Program-made: the position numbers and the translations under genes
In this document: positions 1 through 9,012 of the stretch, piece after piece
Layout: each line of letters begins with the position of its first letter
How positions within the stretch are numbered: the first letter of the stretch is position 1
DNA from: Salinivenus iranica
GTDB lineage: Bacteria; Bacteroidota; Rhodothermia; Rhodothermales; Salinibacteraceae
DNA length: 64,000 nt
NCBI GenBank assembly: GCA_002894665.1
Contig: NCRB01000014.1
Coordinates: 1 to 64,000 of the forward strand
Reading direction: 5' to 3'
Notes under the pieces: model-generated
What the model saw: the letters and a program-made list of their open reading frames with translations, nothing else
Databases searched by the model: none
Told to the model about the DNA's origin: nothing

Positions 1-31
1 ACCCCCCACTCCCCCACCCCACACGCAGATC

Positions 32-757
32 ATGCGCGTCCTCTGGCTTTCCGCCGCGGTTGTTCTTCTTGATCAGGCCACGAAAGCGGCGGTGGTTCAG
101 CTCATGTACCGCCACCAGTCGATTCCCCTCCTGGGCGACTGGCTCCGGCTGACGTTCACCGAGAACCCGGGCATGGCGTTTGGCCTCACCATTGGGCCCA
201 CCGGCACGGTGACTGTGCTTTCGCTGGTGGCGACGGTGCTGGTGGCCCTGTACGTGTACCGCATCCGGCACGGGTACGCCCCGTACCGCTGGAGCCTCGG
301 CCTCATCCTGGGCGGCGCGCTGGGCAACATCATCGACCGCGTCTTTTACTCCGTACTGCTCGATTATGGGCCGCTCTTCACCGGTCGGGTGGTCGACTTC
401 ATCCACGTGAGCCTGTGGCGCGGATTCATTCCGAACCTCGTGCCCCTCCTCGGCGGCTCCTACCTCGAGCTGTTTCCGATCTGGAACGTCGCCGACATGG
501 CGATTGTGCTGGGGGTCGTGGGCGTCATGTTCTTCCACCGCCCCTTCCTCGAACGGCAGCAGGCGGCCCGGCAAGACGTCCGGGACACGGCGTCCGAAGA
601 GATGGACGGCGCCCATGCCGACGGACACGCATCCGAGGCCGGCCCGGAGGAGGCGCCATCCGGGGCCTCCACGACCCGTCCCGGCTCGGCCAGCGGCAAC
701 GGACGCCCTCGTCCGGCCTCGCTCTCTCTGCCGTCCCCGCCCCGCCGCAATCCGTAG
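32..757 (+). CDS. lspA: Lipoprotein signal peptidase (signal peptidase II)
   Basis: Inner-membrane aspartyl protease that removes the signal peptide of prolipoproteins after lipidation. Seen: four hydrophobic segments, the ENPGMAFG motif near residue 45, a GNIIDR motif around residue 100, and the two family aspartates in VVDF (D122) and NVAD (D155). The two aspartates are about 33 residues apart, against about 19 in the well-studied proteobacterial enzymes, because of an extra loop rich in Leu, Pro and Gly. At 241 residues it is longer than the usual 160-170; the last 70 or so residues form a hydrophilic Pro/Ser/Gly-rich tail of unknown role. The ATG is the first in frame. Many lipoproteins in this window would be its substrates. 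Confidence 0.95.
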   Translation: MRVLWLSAAVVLLDQATKAAVVQLMYRHQSIPLLGDWLRLTFTENPGMAFGLTIGPTGTVTVLSLVATVLVALYVYRIRHGYAPYRWSLGLILGGALGNIIDRVFYSVLLDYGPLFTGRVVDFIHVSLWRGFIPNLVPLLGGSYLELFPIWNVADMAIVLGVVGVMFFHRPFLERQQAARQDVRDTASEEMDGAHADGHASEAGPEEAPSGASTTRPGSASGNGRPRPASLSLPSPPRRNP

Positions 758-926
758 CCGCTGCGGACCGGAGCGGCCGCGTCGTGCAACGTGAGGCCCC
801 ATGGCCCGTTACACGGCGTTGTGATCGTGGACCTCATCCTCGCTGACCCGCGGGGGAGGCTCGCGGTTGTTCGGTCGGCCCTCCCCGACCCTTCGTTGGA
901 CGCACACTCGCAGGCCCGCCGCGCTC

Positions 927-2741
927 ATGCCTGATCTGTCGCGGATTCGCAATTTTTGCATCATCGCGCACATCGACCACGGGAAAAGCACCCTGGCCGA
1001 CCGCCTCCTGGAGCGCACCGGGACCATCACCGAGCGCGAAATGAAAGAGCAGACGCTCGACGACATGGACCTCGAGCGGGAGCGCGGCATCACCATCAAG
1101 AGCCACGCCGTGCGCATGCAGTACGCGGCGAGTGATGGGGGCGAGTACACGCTCAATCTCATCGATACGCCCGGCCACGTGGACTTTACCTACGAGGTGA
1201 GCCGGGCGCTCAAGGCGTGCGAGGGGGCCATCCTGCTGGTCGATGCCTCGCAGGGCATCGAGGCGCAGACGATCTCCAACCTGTGGCTGGCCCTGGAGCA
1301 AAATCTGGAAATCATCCCCGTCGTCAACAAAGTCGACCTCCCCGTGGCCCAGCCCGACGAGGTGGCGCAGGCGCTCGAGGACCTGATCGGCGAGCCGGCG
1401 GAGGACATCCCGCAGATCAGCGCCAAGACGGGCGAGGGCGTCGACGAGATGCTCGAGATGATCATCGACCGCATCCCCGCCCCCTCCGGCGCCCCCGACG
1501 CGCCCCTCCGCGCCCTGATTTTCGACTCCATCTACGACGCCTACCGTGGCTCCGTCGTCTACACCCGCCTGTTCGACGGCACCCTCGAGAAGGGGGACAC
1601 GATGGAGTTCATGGCGAACAAGAAGCAGTACGACGCCGAGGAACTGGGCATCCTGCGCATGGGGCGGCAGAAGGTCGACCGCCTCACGGCCGGGGACGTG
1701 GGCTACGTCATCGGCTCCGTCAAGGACATCCAGGACACCCGCGTCGGCGACACCATTACGCTGGCCGACAACCCCGCCGCCGAGCCGATTCCTGGCTTCG
1801 AGGAGGTGAAGCCGATGGTGTTCAGCGGCATCTACCCCACCGACACGGACGACTTCGAGGAGCTGCGCGGCGCCCTGGAAAAGCTCCAGCTCAACGACGC
1901 CTCGCTCACGTACGAGCCCGAGAGCTCCGCGGCCCTCGGCTTCGGCTTCCGGGTGGGCTTCCTGGGCCTGCTGCACATGGAAATCATCCAGGAGCGGCTG
2001 GAGCGCGAGTTCGACCTCGACCTCATCACCACGGTCCCGAATGTGGAGTACCACGTGGAGGTCGACGGCGCGGACGGCCCCGAAACGGTCACCGTCGACA
2101 AGCCCGAGGACATGCCGCACTACGGCGACATCCGGGCGGTCTCCGAGCCGTACGTGGAGGCCGACATCATCACGCCCAGCGATTACATCGGGAATGTCAT
2201 CCAGCTGTGCGAGGACCGGCGCGGGGTGTACGGCAGTCAGCGTTGGCTCGACAGCCAGACCGTGAAGCTGGAGTACGAGCTGCCCCTCGCCGACATCGTG
2301 TTCGACTTCTACGACAACCTCAAGAGCGTTAGCCGCGGCTACGCCTCCTTCGACTACGAATTCCTGGAGTACCGCGAGAGCGATCTCGTGAAGCTCACCA
2401 TCCTGATCAACGAGGAGCCGGCCGATCCCCTCTCCACCATCGTGCACCGCGATAAGGCCTACGAGGTGGGACGCAAGCTGTGCAAGAAGCTGAAGGACGT
2501 CATCCCGCGGCAGATGTTCGAGGTGCCCATTCAGGCCTCCATCGGGAGCCGCATCGTCGCGCGTGAGACGATTAAGGCCCAGCGCAAGGACGTGACGGCC
2601 AAGTGCTACGGCGGCGACGTGACCCGGAAGCGCAAGCTGCTGGAGGAGCAGAAGGAAGGCAAGAAACGCATGAAGCAGATGGGCGAAATCGACGTGCCGC
2701 AGGAGGCCTTCCTCGCGATCCTGTCAATGGACGACGAGTAG
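927..2741 (+). CDS. lepA: Elongation factor 4 (LepA), ribosomal back-translocase GTPase
   Basis: Translational GTPase that acts on ribosomes during stress and ionic imbalance. Seen: G1 motif [10 protein letters not shown]3 DTPGHVDF and G4 NKVD in the first 130 residues, followed by the EF-G-like domains and the LepA-specific C-terminus. The length from the chosen start is 604 residues, the family norm. I chose the ATG at 927 ([19 protein letters not shown]) because the upstream in-frame extension has no LepA-like sequence. lepA and lepB are neighbours in many bacteria; here a secreted unknown protein separates them. Confidence 0.97.
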   Translation: MPDLSRIRNFCIIAHIDHGKSTLADRLLERTGTITEREMKEQTLDDMDLERERGITIKSHAVRMQYAASDGGEYTLNLIDTPGHVDFTYEVSRALKACEGAILLVDASQGIEAQTISNLWLALEQNLEIIPVVNKVDLPVAQPDEVAQALEDLIGEPAEDIPQISAKTGEGVDEMLEMIIDRIPAPSGAPDAPLRALIFDSIYDAYRGSVVYTRLFDGTLEKGDTMEFMANKKQYDAEELGILRMGRQKVDRLTAGDVGYVIGSVKDIQDTRVGDTITLADNPAAEPIPGFEEVKPMVFSGIYPTDTDDFEELRGALEKLQLNDASLTYEPESSAALGFGFRVGFLGLLHMEIIQERLEREFDLDLITTVPNVEYHVEVDGADGPETVTVDKPEDMPHYGDIRAVSEPYVEADIITPSDYIGNVIQLCEDRRGVYGSQRWLDSQTVKLEYELPLADIVFDFYDNLKSVSRGYASFDYEFLEYRESDLVKLTILINEEPADPLSTIVHRDKAYEVGRKLCKKLKDVIPRQMFEVPIQASIGSRIVARETIKAQRKDVTAKCYGGDVTRKRKLLEEQKEGKKRMKQMGEIDVPQEAFLAILSMDDE

Positions 2742-2779
2742 CCCTGCGCCCGATTGTCGCACCCGATTTTTTCTGACGC

Positions 2780-3688
2780 GTGCTGGGGATGATGAACGTT
2801 TCGCTCGGACTCATGCGCTGGAGGGGAGCGCCGGCCCGCTGGGGGGGCGCGGCGATTGTCCTCCTGGGGCTCGTCCTGGGACTGGGGCGTCCCGGATCTG
2901 CCACGGGACAGACGCGCGCGGCCGACACGCTCAACCTCATCGATCGGTACCGCACGGCGCGGATCCAAGCCCTCGCCCGCCAGGCGCTGCGCCGCGGGTG
3001 GACGGCCCGCGCCCTCCCCCCGGACTCGGTGTCGGTGCGTCGCCCCGAGGTGCTCCAAGGACCGGAGGCAGAGGAGACTCGCGCGGACGACGACGCGTCT
3101 CCGCGCTTTCCGATCGACGATGTGCGCACGGTCCGTCGGCTGGAGCGCGGGTGGTTCGAGGAGGAGTACGGCGGCACCGACTGGTCCTTCCTGGGCGCAA
3201 GCACGCACCTCACGCTCTTCGACACGACCTACACTCGAGAGCTGCGCGCCCGCCTCCAGGCCCAGTTCGGCGACCCGACCCAGACGCTCGCCGACCGCCC
3301 CGACACCAGTCGGATCGGCGAGGCGCAGTTCGAGTACTGGTTTGTGGTCAACGACTCGATTCCGGTGCGCGTCACCGACGCCAACGGCCCGCGCGACCGC
3401 GGCCTCATCGTGGCGACGGAGAGCCGCCTCCGCGATCGACTCCCCGCCCTTCGGGCGGCCCTGCTGCGCCCGCTCCGGCAGCCCGAGCGGACGCCGTACG
3501 TCGACTACTACTACGACACAACCGACGACGGGACGCGGCGCTGGTACCGAGCCGGCTTTGATGGCCGGTCGTACTTTCTCGACCGCATCCCGCGCTCCGA
3601 CATCGTGATGGGCCGGCGCCCCTCCGTCGAACCAGCGGCCCCCACCGATTCGGCCTCGACCGAGTCCGGCCCGGCCCGCCCACAGTAA
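2780..3688 (+). CDS. Secreted protein of unknown function between lepA and lepB
   Basis: I do not recognise the family. The GTG at 2780 is followed by ATGs at 2789 and 2792; any of them gives the same protein with a hydrophobic signal peptide ending near an ATGQ-type site around residue 44 (counted from 2780). The mature part of about 260 residues is hydrophilic, with many Arg and Asp, and has a central segment rich in aromatic residues (EEEYGGTDWSFLG) and a second near YVDYYYDTTDDGTRRWYR. No membrane helix follows the signal peptide, so it is probably periplasmic or outer-membrane associated. It lies 38 bp after lepA and 30 bp before lepB, so co-transcription with both is likely. Confidence 0.75.
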   Translation: MLGMMNVSLGLMRWRGAPARWGGAAIVLLGLVLGLGRPGSATGQTRAADTLNLIDRYRTARIQALARQALRRGWTARALPPDSVSVRRPEVLQGPEAEETRADDDASPRFPIDDVRTVRRLERGWFEEEYGGTDWSFLGASTHLTLFDTTYTRELRARLQAQFGDPTQTLADRPDTSRIGEAQFEYWFVVNDSIPVRVTDANGPRDRGLIVATESRLRDRLPALRAALLRPLRQPERTPYVDYYYDTTDDGTRRWYRAGFDGRSYFLDRIPRSDIVMGRRPSVEPAAPTDSASTESGPARPQ

Positions 3689-3718
3689 CCGAACCTTCTC
3701 CGAACCCCTCCGCCCATC

Positions 3719-4978
3719 GTGGCTCGATCTTCCACCTCCCCCGACCGTCGCACGACCCGCACCTCGGACGACGCGTCCGATGCCACCAAGAGTGAGCTTC
3801 GACAGTGGGGCGAAGCCCTCGTCGTGGCCGTCGTGATCGTGGTGATCGTCCGCACCCTCTTCTTCGATCTCTTCCGCATCCCCACGCCGTCCATGGAGGA
3901 GAACCTGCTGGTGGGGGACTATCTGTTCGTGTCGAAGGTGCACTACGGCACGCGGATGCCCATGAGCCTCGGCGTGCCCTTCACGTCGATCCACGTGCCC
4001 GGCGTTTCCTTCCCGTACACCCGCATCGGCGGCTTTACAAACGTGCAGCGCGGCGACGCCATCGTGTTCAACTACCCGCCCGACGAGGGGCCGATCGACC
4101 GCAAGACGCACTACATCAAGCGGGTGATTGGAATGCCGGGCGACACCCTCGCGGTCCGCGACAAGATGGTGCACGTGAACGGACGCCCACTGCCCCTCGG
4201 CCGCGGGATGCAGCAGCACTGGCTCGTCCGAAAGACCGGCCCCCGCCACCAGATTCCCCGCGGTCGGATGGAAGAGATTGGCGTCAGCGAGGTGACGCCG
4301 ACGCAGAGCGCCACCGCGGTGCGCATCACCGCCACGCCCGAGGGCATTCGCCGGGTCAGCGAGTTTCCGTGGGTGGAGTCGGTGGAGCCGTACGTGCTCC
4401 CGGCCTCCGCCTTCACCGCCGAGCTCTATCCGCCGGGCCGCGGCTACACGCCCGACAACTACGGCCCCCTCCACGTCCCGGCCGAAGGCGAAACCGTGAC
4501 CCTCACGGCCGGCAACTGGGCCGCCTACCGGCCCATCATTACGCGGTACGAGGGCCACGATGCGCGTCAGATGACCGACTCCACGTTTGCGATCGACGGC
4601 GAGCGAACGACGACCTACACCTTTCAGCAGGACTACTTCTTTGCGATGGGGGACAACCGGGACAACTCTCAGGACAGCCGGTTCTGGGGCGTCGTGCCGA
4701 TGGACCATGTCGTCGGCAAGGCGATTCTCACCTACTTCTCCTGGGACCACGAGGCGTGGCTGCCCCGCGTGGGCCGCATCCTGAACCCGATCGAGGGCGA
4801 CGAGCTCTTCCGAGACACGCCCATGATGGAGCAGATTCCCGACTCCCTCACGGCCCGTCACCGGCCGCCGGCCCCCGAGGGCCGAGGCGCCGCAGTTGAG
4901 ATGGGCCCCGTCGCGGCCTCCCAGTCCCCGTCTTCCGCTACTCTCCCCACGTCTGCCCCGTCCCATGCCTCCGACTGA
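3719..4978 (+). CDS. lepB: Signal peptidase I
   Basis: Membrane-bound serine protease of the S26 family that releases exported proteins from the Sec and Tat pathways. Seen: one N-terminal membrane segment (about residues 35-50), the catalytic serine in PTPSMEENL (S58), the general-base lysine in YIKRVIGMPGD (K134) and the downstream box MGDNRDNSQDSRFWG. The protein has 419 residues, longer than E. coli LepB (324), with a large insertion between the lysine box and the MGDNR box and a Pro/Ser-rich tail; such insertions are common in Bacteroidota. The start is GTG at 3719, the first in frame after lepA's downstream neighbour. Its 3' end overlaps the ArsR gene by 14 bp. Confidence 0.95.
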   Translation: MARSSTSPDRRTTRTSDDASDATKSELRQWGEALVVAVVIVVIVRTLFFDLFRIPTPSMEENLLVGDYLFVSKVHYGTRMPMSLGVPFTSIHVPGVSFPYTRIGGFTNVQRGDAIVFNYPPDEGPIDRKTHYIKRVIGMPGDTLAVRDKMVHVNGRPLPLGRGMQQHWLVRKTGPRHQIPRGRMEEIGVSEVTPTQSATAVRITATPEGIRRVSEFPWVESVEPYVLPASAFTAELYPPGRGYTPDNYGPLHVPAEGETVTLTAGNWAAYRPIITRYEGHDARQMTDSTFAIDGERTTTYTFQQDYFFAMGDNRDNSQDSRFWGVVPMDHVVGKAILTYFSWDHEAWLPRVGRILNPIEGDELFRDTPMMEQIPDSLTARHRPPAPEGRGAAVEMGPVAASQSPSSATLPTSAPSHASD

Positions 4979-5306
4979 GACCGACTGCAACGGCGACCCC
5001 GTGCTGACGGACGACCTCCCCGAAGAGGCCGTCCTCACCCCCACGGTGCAGCTCCTGAAGGGCTTTGCCGACAGCACGCGCCTTCGCATCCTGTGCCTGT
5101 TGCGGGGACGGGAGGTGTGCGTGCACGAAATTGTGGACGCGCTGGAGGTCAGCCAGTCCGCCGTGAGCCACCAGCTGCGCGTGCTGCGCGACGCCCGCCT
5201 GGTGGCGCATCGCCGGGACGGACGCCACGTCTACTACCGCCTCGCCGACGACCACGTGCGCGAGATGCTCGAGAATGCGCTGTCGCACGGGGCGGAGGGG
5301 ATGTAG
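4965..5306 (+). CDS. ArsR/SmtB-family metal-responsive repressor
   Basis: Winged-helix dimeric repressor that leaves DNA when it binds metal. Seen: the FADSTRLRILCLL helix, the recognition helix SQSAVSHQLRVLRDA and the wing RRDGRHVYYRL. The last helix carries D95-x-H97-x10-H108-x2-E111, which has exactly the spacing of the alpha-5 zinc site of SmtB (D-x-H-x10-H-x2-E/H). A cysteine in EVCVHE sits at the alpha-3 position used by other sensors. I chose the ATG at 4965 because upstream in-frame sequence is only the shadow of lepB. The next gene is a P1B-4 metal-export ATPase, so this is most likely its Zn/Co-type regulator. The start lies inside the end of lepB, so it may also be transcribed from the lepB promoter. 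Confidence 0.9.
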   Translation: MPPTETDCNGDPVLTDDLPEEAVLTPTVQLLKGFADSTRLRILCLLRGREVCVHEIVDALEVSQSAVSHQLRVLRDARLVAHRRDGRHVYYRLADDHVREMLENALSHGAEGM

Positions 5307-5346
5307 CCCGCTTCGGGGGGCGAGACGGGAACCCGCCCCGCTCCGA

Positions 5347-5374
5347 TTCATCAAAATAAATGAACGTATGATCA
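5347..5374. promoter_or_regulatory. Operator-like inverted repeats upstream of the metal ATPase
   Basis: In an AT-rich island between the ArsR gene and the ATPase gene are two overlapping dyads. TTCAT (5347-5351) pairs with ATGAA (5360-5364), and TGAACG-TA-TGATCA (5361-5374) resembles the imperfect 6-2-6 dyad TGAACA-N2-TGTTCA bound by SmtB/CzrA-type repressors. It lies 62-89 bp before the ATPase start. Its role as the ArsR operator is inferred from sequence and position. Confidence 0.5.
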
Positions 5375-5435
5375 TAAATTAAATAGATGGTATCGGTGGA
5401 CGCGTCGGCTCCATCGACTGCCCGATTCGTTCCGT

Positions 5436-7892
5436 ATGTCTGATCGCGTCCAGCTGGACCTCCCCATTCTCCTGCCCGACGTGCCGGACGCGAAGGACGC
5501 GTGTGTGCACCGGCTGACGACAAGCTTGCAGGGGCGAGCAGGCATCGACCGGGCGCACGTAGCTCCCGCCGAAAATGGGACGCCGGATCGCCTCTGCGTG
5601 CACTACGATCCGGAGACGATCTCGCTCTCGCGCATCCGACAGGTGGCCAAAAGCCTTGGGTCGGAGATTACCGACCAGTACGGACACCTCGTCTGGGGCG
5701 TCGAGGGCATCTCGCACCCCCGCCGGGCGCGCACCATCGCCAGGCGGCTGCGTCGGGTGGAGGGTGTGGTGGAGGCGGAGGCGAGTGCCAGCGAGCGGAT
5801 CCGGGTGGAGTTCGACCGATCGAACACCAGTGAAACGCTCCTACGGGACGCGCTGCGGTCGATGGGCGTTCGAGTTCGAGGCGACGTGATCGACGCTCAC
5901 GAGGTGGAGCCGGAGGGAGAGGAGCATCTTCATGAGGCGGGTGACCATGATCACGATCATGACCACGGCGGGAGGTTCGGCGAGCAGACCGAGTTGATCT
6001 TTGCGATTCTGTCGGGCATCTGTGTCGTCGTCGGATTCGGACTCTCGTTCGTAGGAGCTGTGCCGGGATGGGTCCCTGTTTCAGTCTATGTGGCCGGGTA
6101 CGTCTTCGGCGGGTACTATACGGTTCGCGAGGCCGTCGATGCGCTGCGTGTGGGCGAGTTTGAAGTCGATTTTCTGATGCTGGTGGCGGCGGCGGGGGCG
6201 GCGGTGCTGGGCAAGTGGTTGGAGGGAGCGTTTCTCCTCTTTCTCTTCTCCCTCGGCCACGCGCTGGAGCACTACGCGATGGGGCGGGCCCGGCAGGCCA
6301 TCGAGCGCCTCGCCGAGCTGGCCCCCGACACAGCGCTCGTGCGGCGGAACGGCGACGAGGTGGAGGTGCCGGTTGAAGAGCTGGTGGTGGGAGACACTGT
6401 GCTCGTGAAGCCGGGGGCGCGCATTCCGGCGGACGGCATTGTGATGGAGGGAGAGAGTGCCGTCGATCAGTCGCCCGTGACGGGGGAGAGTGTGCCGGTC
6501 GACAAGGCGCCGGTCGACGATCTCGACGCGGCCCTGGCGGCGCCCGGCGACCTGGACGCCGCGCATCGGGTCTATGCCGGCACGATCAACGGCCGTGGGG
6601 CGCTCACGGTGCGGGGGACGGCCCGCGCCGACGAGTCCACGATCGCCCGCGTCGTGCAAATGGTAACGGAGGCGGAGGCCGAACCGTCCCCCACGGAGCG
6701 CTTCACTGACCGCTTCGAGCGCCTGTTTGTGCCCGCCGTGCTGGGCCTCGTCGTGCTGTTGCTCTTCGCCTGGGTGCCCCTCGACGAGACCTTCGCCGAC
6801 AGCTTCTACCGCGCAATGGCCGTGCTCGTGGCCGCGAGCCCGTGCGCCCTGGCCATTGCCACCCCGAGCGCCGTGCTGAGCGGCCTGGCGCGGGCCGGGC
6901 AGGGCGGCGTGCTCGTGAAGGGGGGCAGTCCGCTCGAACAGCTCGGGCGGCTCGGCGCCGTGGCGTTCGACAAGACCGGCACCCTTACCGAAGGGACGCC
7001 GCGTGTGACGGACGTGTGGGCGTCCGACGGCACGTCCGAAGCCGAGGTGCTCCGCACCGCCGTTGCCGTCGAGCGACTGAGCGACCACCCGTTGGCGGAG
7101 GCCGTCGTGCAGTATGGAAATGAGCACCTGGACGAAGGGGCCCCGCGGGCGTCCACTCTGGAGGGCGTGACGGGGCGCGGCGTCAAGGCGACCCTGGACG
7201 GCACGCCGATCTACGTGGGGACGGACGAGCTCGTGAGTGAGAACGGGACGTCTCTTCCCGGGGCCGTCCGCGAGCAGGTCGAATCGCTGGAGTCGGAGGG
7301 GCGAACGACGATGATCGTGCGGAAGGGGGAGCGCTTCCTCGGCGTGATTGGGCTGGCGGACGCGCCCCGCGACGAGGCGGCGGCGATGGTGAAGCGTCTC
7401 CGGGAGATCGGCATCCGGCGTATGATCATAATTTCGGGCGACAACCAGCGCGTGGTGGACGCCGTGGCGGCCCAGCTGGGCATCGACGAGGCCCGCGGCG
7501 ATCTGCTGCCCGACGACAAGGTGGAGGCGGTGCGGCAGTTGCGAGAAGAGGAAGACGTCGCGATGGTCGGAGACGGGGTCAACGACGCTCCGGCAATGGC
7601 GAATGCGTCCGTCGGCATTGCGATGGGGGCCGCCGGGGCGGACGTGGCGCTGGAGACGGCTGACATCGCGCTCATGGCCGATGAGTTGAGCCACTTGCCC
7701 TTTGCGGTGGGCCTCTCTCAGCAGGCGCGCCGCATCATCCGGCAGAACGTGTGGATCGCACTCGGCATGGTGGGGGTCCTGGTGCCGGCGACCCTTCTGG
7801 GACTGCAGATCGGGCCCGCCGTGGTATTGCACGAGGGCTCGACGCTCCTGGTGGTGGCGAACGCGCTTCGTCTGCTGCGCTACGGGTCCTGA
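5436..7892 (+). CDS. P1B-4 type heavy-metal exporting ATPase (Co/Zn/Fe type)
   Basis: P-type ATPase that pumps a divalent transition metal out of the cytoplasm. Seen: TGES actuator loop (349-352), S468-P-C470 metal motif in the sixth helix, DKTGTLT phosphorylation site (D512), SDHPLAEAV nucleotide-domain motif, GDGVNDAPAM hinge (D713) and an HEGST motif (799-803) in the last helix. SPC together with HEG-S/T is the signature of subclass P1B-4 (CoaT/CtpD-like), not of CPC-type ZntA or CopA. The 180-residue N-terminus looks like two ferredoxin-fold HMA-like units that lack CxxC, then a His/Asp-rich linker (HEAGDHDHDHDHGG) before the first membrane helix. It is probably controlled by the upstream ArsR protein. 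Confidence 0.93.
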   Translation: MSDRVQLDLPILLPDVPDAKDACVHRLTTSLQGRAGIDRAHVAPAENGTPDRLCVHYDPETISLSRIRQVAKSLGSEITDQYGHLVWGVEGISHPRRARTIARRLRRVEGVVEAEASASERIRVEFDRSNTSETLLRDALRSMGVRVRGDVIDAHEVEPEGEEHLHEAGDHDHDHDHGGRFGEQTELIFAILSGICVVVGFGLSFVGAVPGWVPVSVYVAGYVFGGYYTVREAVDALRVGEFEVDFLMLVAAAGAAVLGKWLEGAFLLFLFSLGHALEHYAMGRARQAIERLAELAPDTALVRRNGDEVEVPVEELVVGDTVLVKPGARIPADGIVMEGESAVDQSPVTGESVPVDKAPVDDLDAALAAPGDLDAAHRVYAGTINGRGALTVRGTARADESTIARVVQMVTEAEAEPSPTERFTDRFERLFVPAVLGLVVLLLFAWVPLDETFADSFYRAMAVLVAASPCALAIATPSAVLSGLARAGQGGVLVKGGSPLEQLGRLGAVAFDKTGTLTEGTPRVTDVWASDGTSEAEVLRTAVAVERLSDHPLAEAVVQYGNEHLDEGAPRASTLEGVTGRGVKATLDGTPIYVGTDELVSENGTSLPGAVREQVESLESEGRTTMIVRKGERFLGVIGLADAPRDEAAAMVKRLREIGIRRMIIISGDNQRVVDAVAAQLGIDEARGDLLPDDKVEAVRQLREEEDVAMVGDGVNDAPAMANASVGIAMGAAGADVALETADIALMADELSHLPFAVGLSQQARRIIRQNVWIALGMVGVLVPATLLGLQIGPAVVLHEGSTLLVVANALRLLRYGS

Positions 7893-7949
7893 CCGGGCGC
7901 CCGTCCATCGGGGGCAGGGCCGGAGGGGGCAGTCGAGGCCATCGGGCGC

Positions 7950-8918
7950 CTAGCGCTGTGCCCGGAGGCGGTCCCACATCTTCTGCTGGTTGGTGCCCGG
8001 GGGCACGGCGTACGGGTCGTTGGGGAGCTCGACGCGCTTGAGGACCGGGTAGCGCTTCTTGTAGGTGAACGGTTCCGGGTCGCCCTCCGGCTCCTCGCCC
8101 AGGACCAGCACCATCGTGCCCGGATCCAGAAGCTTCCCCTGCATGGAGGAGGGGCCCATGTGGCCTTGTGTTGTATTCCAGGGCTCGGCCCAGTCGTAAA
8201 TCCACTTCGCGTCGGAATCCACGAGGCGGACGCAGCCGTGGCTCGCGGGGCCGCCGGTGGGCATGGAGTACTGGTGGATGTGGATGCCGCGCGAGGCGAC
8301 AAAGTTGAAGACCCAGCGCATGCGCCACTCCTCGCCGGGGGGGCTGAGGGTGGAGACGCGCTCCTTCTCCTTCCAGTTAAAGTTGAAGCGCCCGTTCGGC
8401 GTGGCCGTCGAGTCTGGGTTGCCCGTGTTCACGATGCCCCAGCGCATGAGCTTGCCGTTTTCGTACGCGGCGAAGGCCTGCACGCGCTTGTGGATGATGA
8501 ACAGCTTATTGAGGGAGTGGGCCCCGGGATAGTAGCGGGGAAAGGGCGAATACGCCCGGAAGTCGAGGCCGTAGCGCGTGGGGGCCACGAGCGTGTCGCC
8601 GAGGGGCGTGTTCTCGACCGACTGCCGGTTCATCAGTTCGATGAGCTGGGACCGCTTGCGCCCGAGTTCCGTGTCGCCGTCGCCGATCTGCTGGTAGAGC
8701 CGGTTGCGGGCGATCACGTGGTTGTCGTACGCCTCGTCAAGCGTCACGTACTCGTAGTACACCTCCGGCAGGTCGTTCAGGTCCTCCGCCCGGGTGGACA
8801 GCAAGTCCTCGATGGCGTACTGGTCGAAGTAGCCCTGCGCGGCCGCCGGGGCCGCGGCGAGGGCCGCCAGCAGGAGAAGACCGGTGCCGAGGAGGAGGGA
8901 CCGGAGCGACACAGGCAT
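7950..8918 (-). CDS. L,D-transpeptidase (YkuD family), exported
   Basis: Periplasmic cysteine transpeptidase that makes 3-3 peptidoglycan cross-links or attaches proteins to peptidoglycan. Seen: signal peptide ending near AAAPAAAQG (about residue 28), and a C-terminal YkuD domain with the IHIHQY histidine motif and the catalytic box SHGCVRL (S226 to C229, catalytic C229). The start is the ATG at 8918 (MPVSLRSLLLG); upstream sequence in frame is not signal-peptide-like. The length is 322 residues. It is the last gene of a likely minus-strand operon that begins at 10625 and includes the potassium channel 95 bp upstream. Confidence 0.9.
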   Translation of the reverse strand: MPVSLRSLLLGTGLLLLAALAAAPAAAQGYFDQYAIEDLLSTRAEDLNDLPEVYYEYVTLDEAYDNHVIARNRLYQQIGDGDTELGRKRSQLIELMNRQSVENTPLGDTLVAPTRYGLDFRAYSPFPRYYPGAHSLNKLFIIHKRVQAFAAYENGKLMRWGIVNTGNPDSTATPNGRFNFNWKEKERVSTLSPPGEEWRMRWVFNFVASRGIHIHQYSMPTGGPASHGCVRLVDSDAKWIYDWAEPWNTTQGHMGPSSMQGKLLDPGTMVLVLGEEPEGDPEPFTYKKRYPVLKRVELPNDPYAVPPGTNQQKMWDRLRAQR

Positions 8919-9012
8919 GCAGGGAGACGACGTTTGGGACAAGAGAAAAAGGGAACACGTGTACCTTTGAGACCCCGGCTCAGTTTCCCGTCGGGCAGGG
9001 GCGTCGCCGTGT

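Noticed and set aside
1-31. Pyrimidine-rich leader before lspA
   Set aside because: Too short at the window edge to show a promoter or upstream gene.
834-2447. Long open frame on the minus strand opposite lepA
   Set aside because: Its residues have no family pattern and it follows the codon bias of lepA on the other strand; GC-rich genes commonly leave such open shadows.
7419-7431. CGTATGATCATAA inside the metal ATPase gene, identical to a 13 bp piece of the upstream operator
   Set aside because: It lies in coding sequence for RMIIISG, a conserved motif region, and lacks the rest of the dyad; probably chance or codon-driven.
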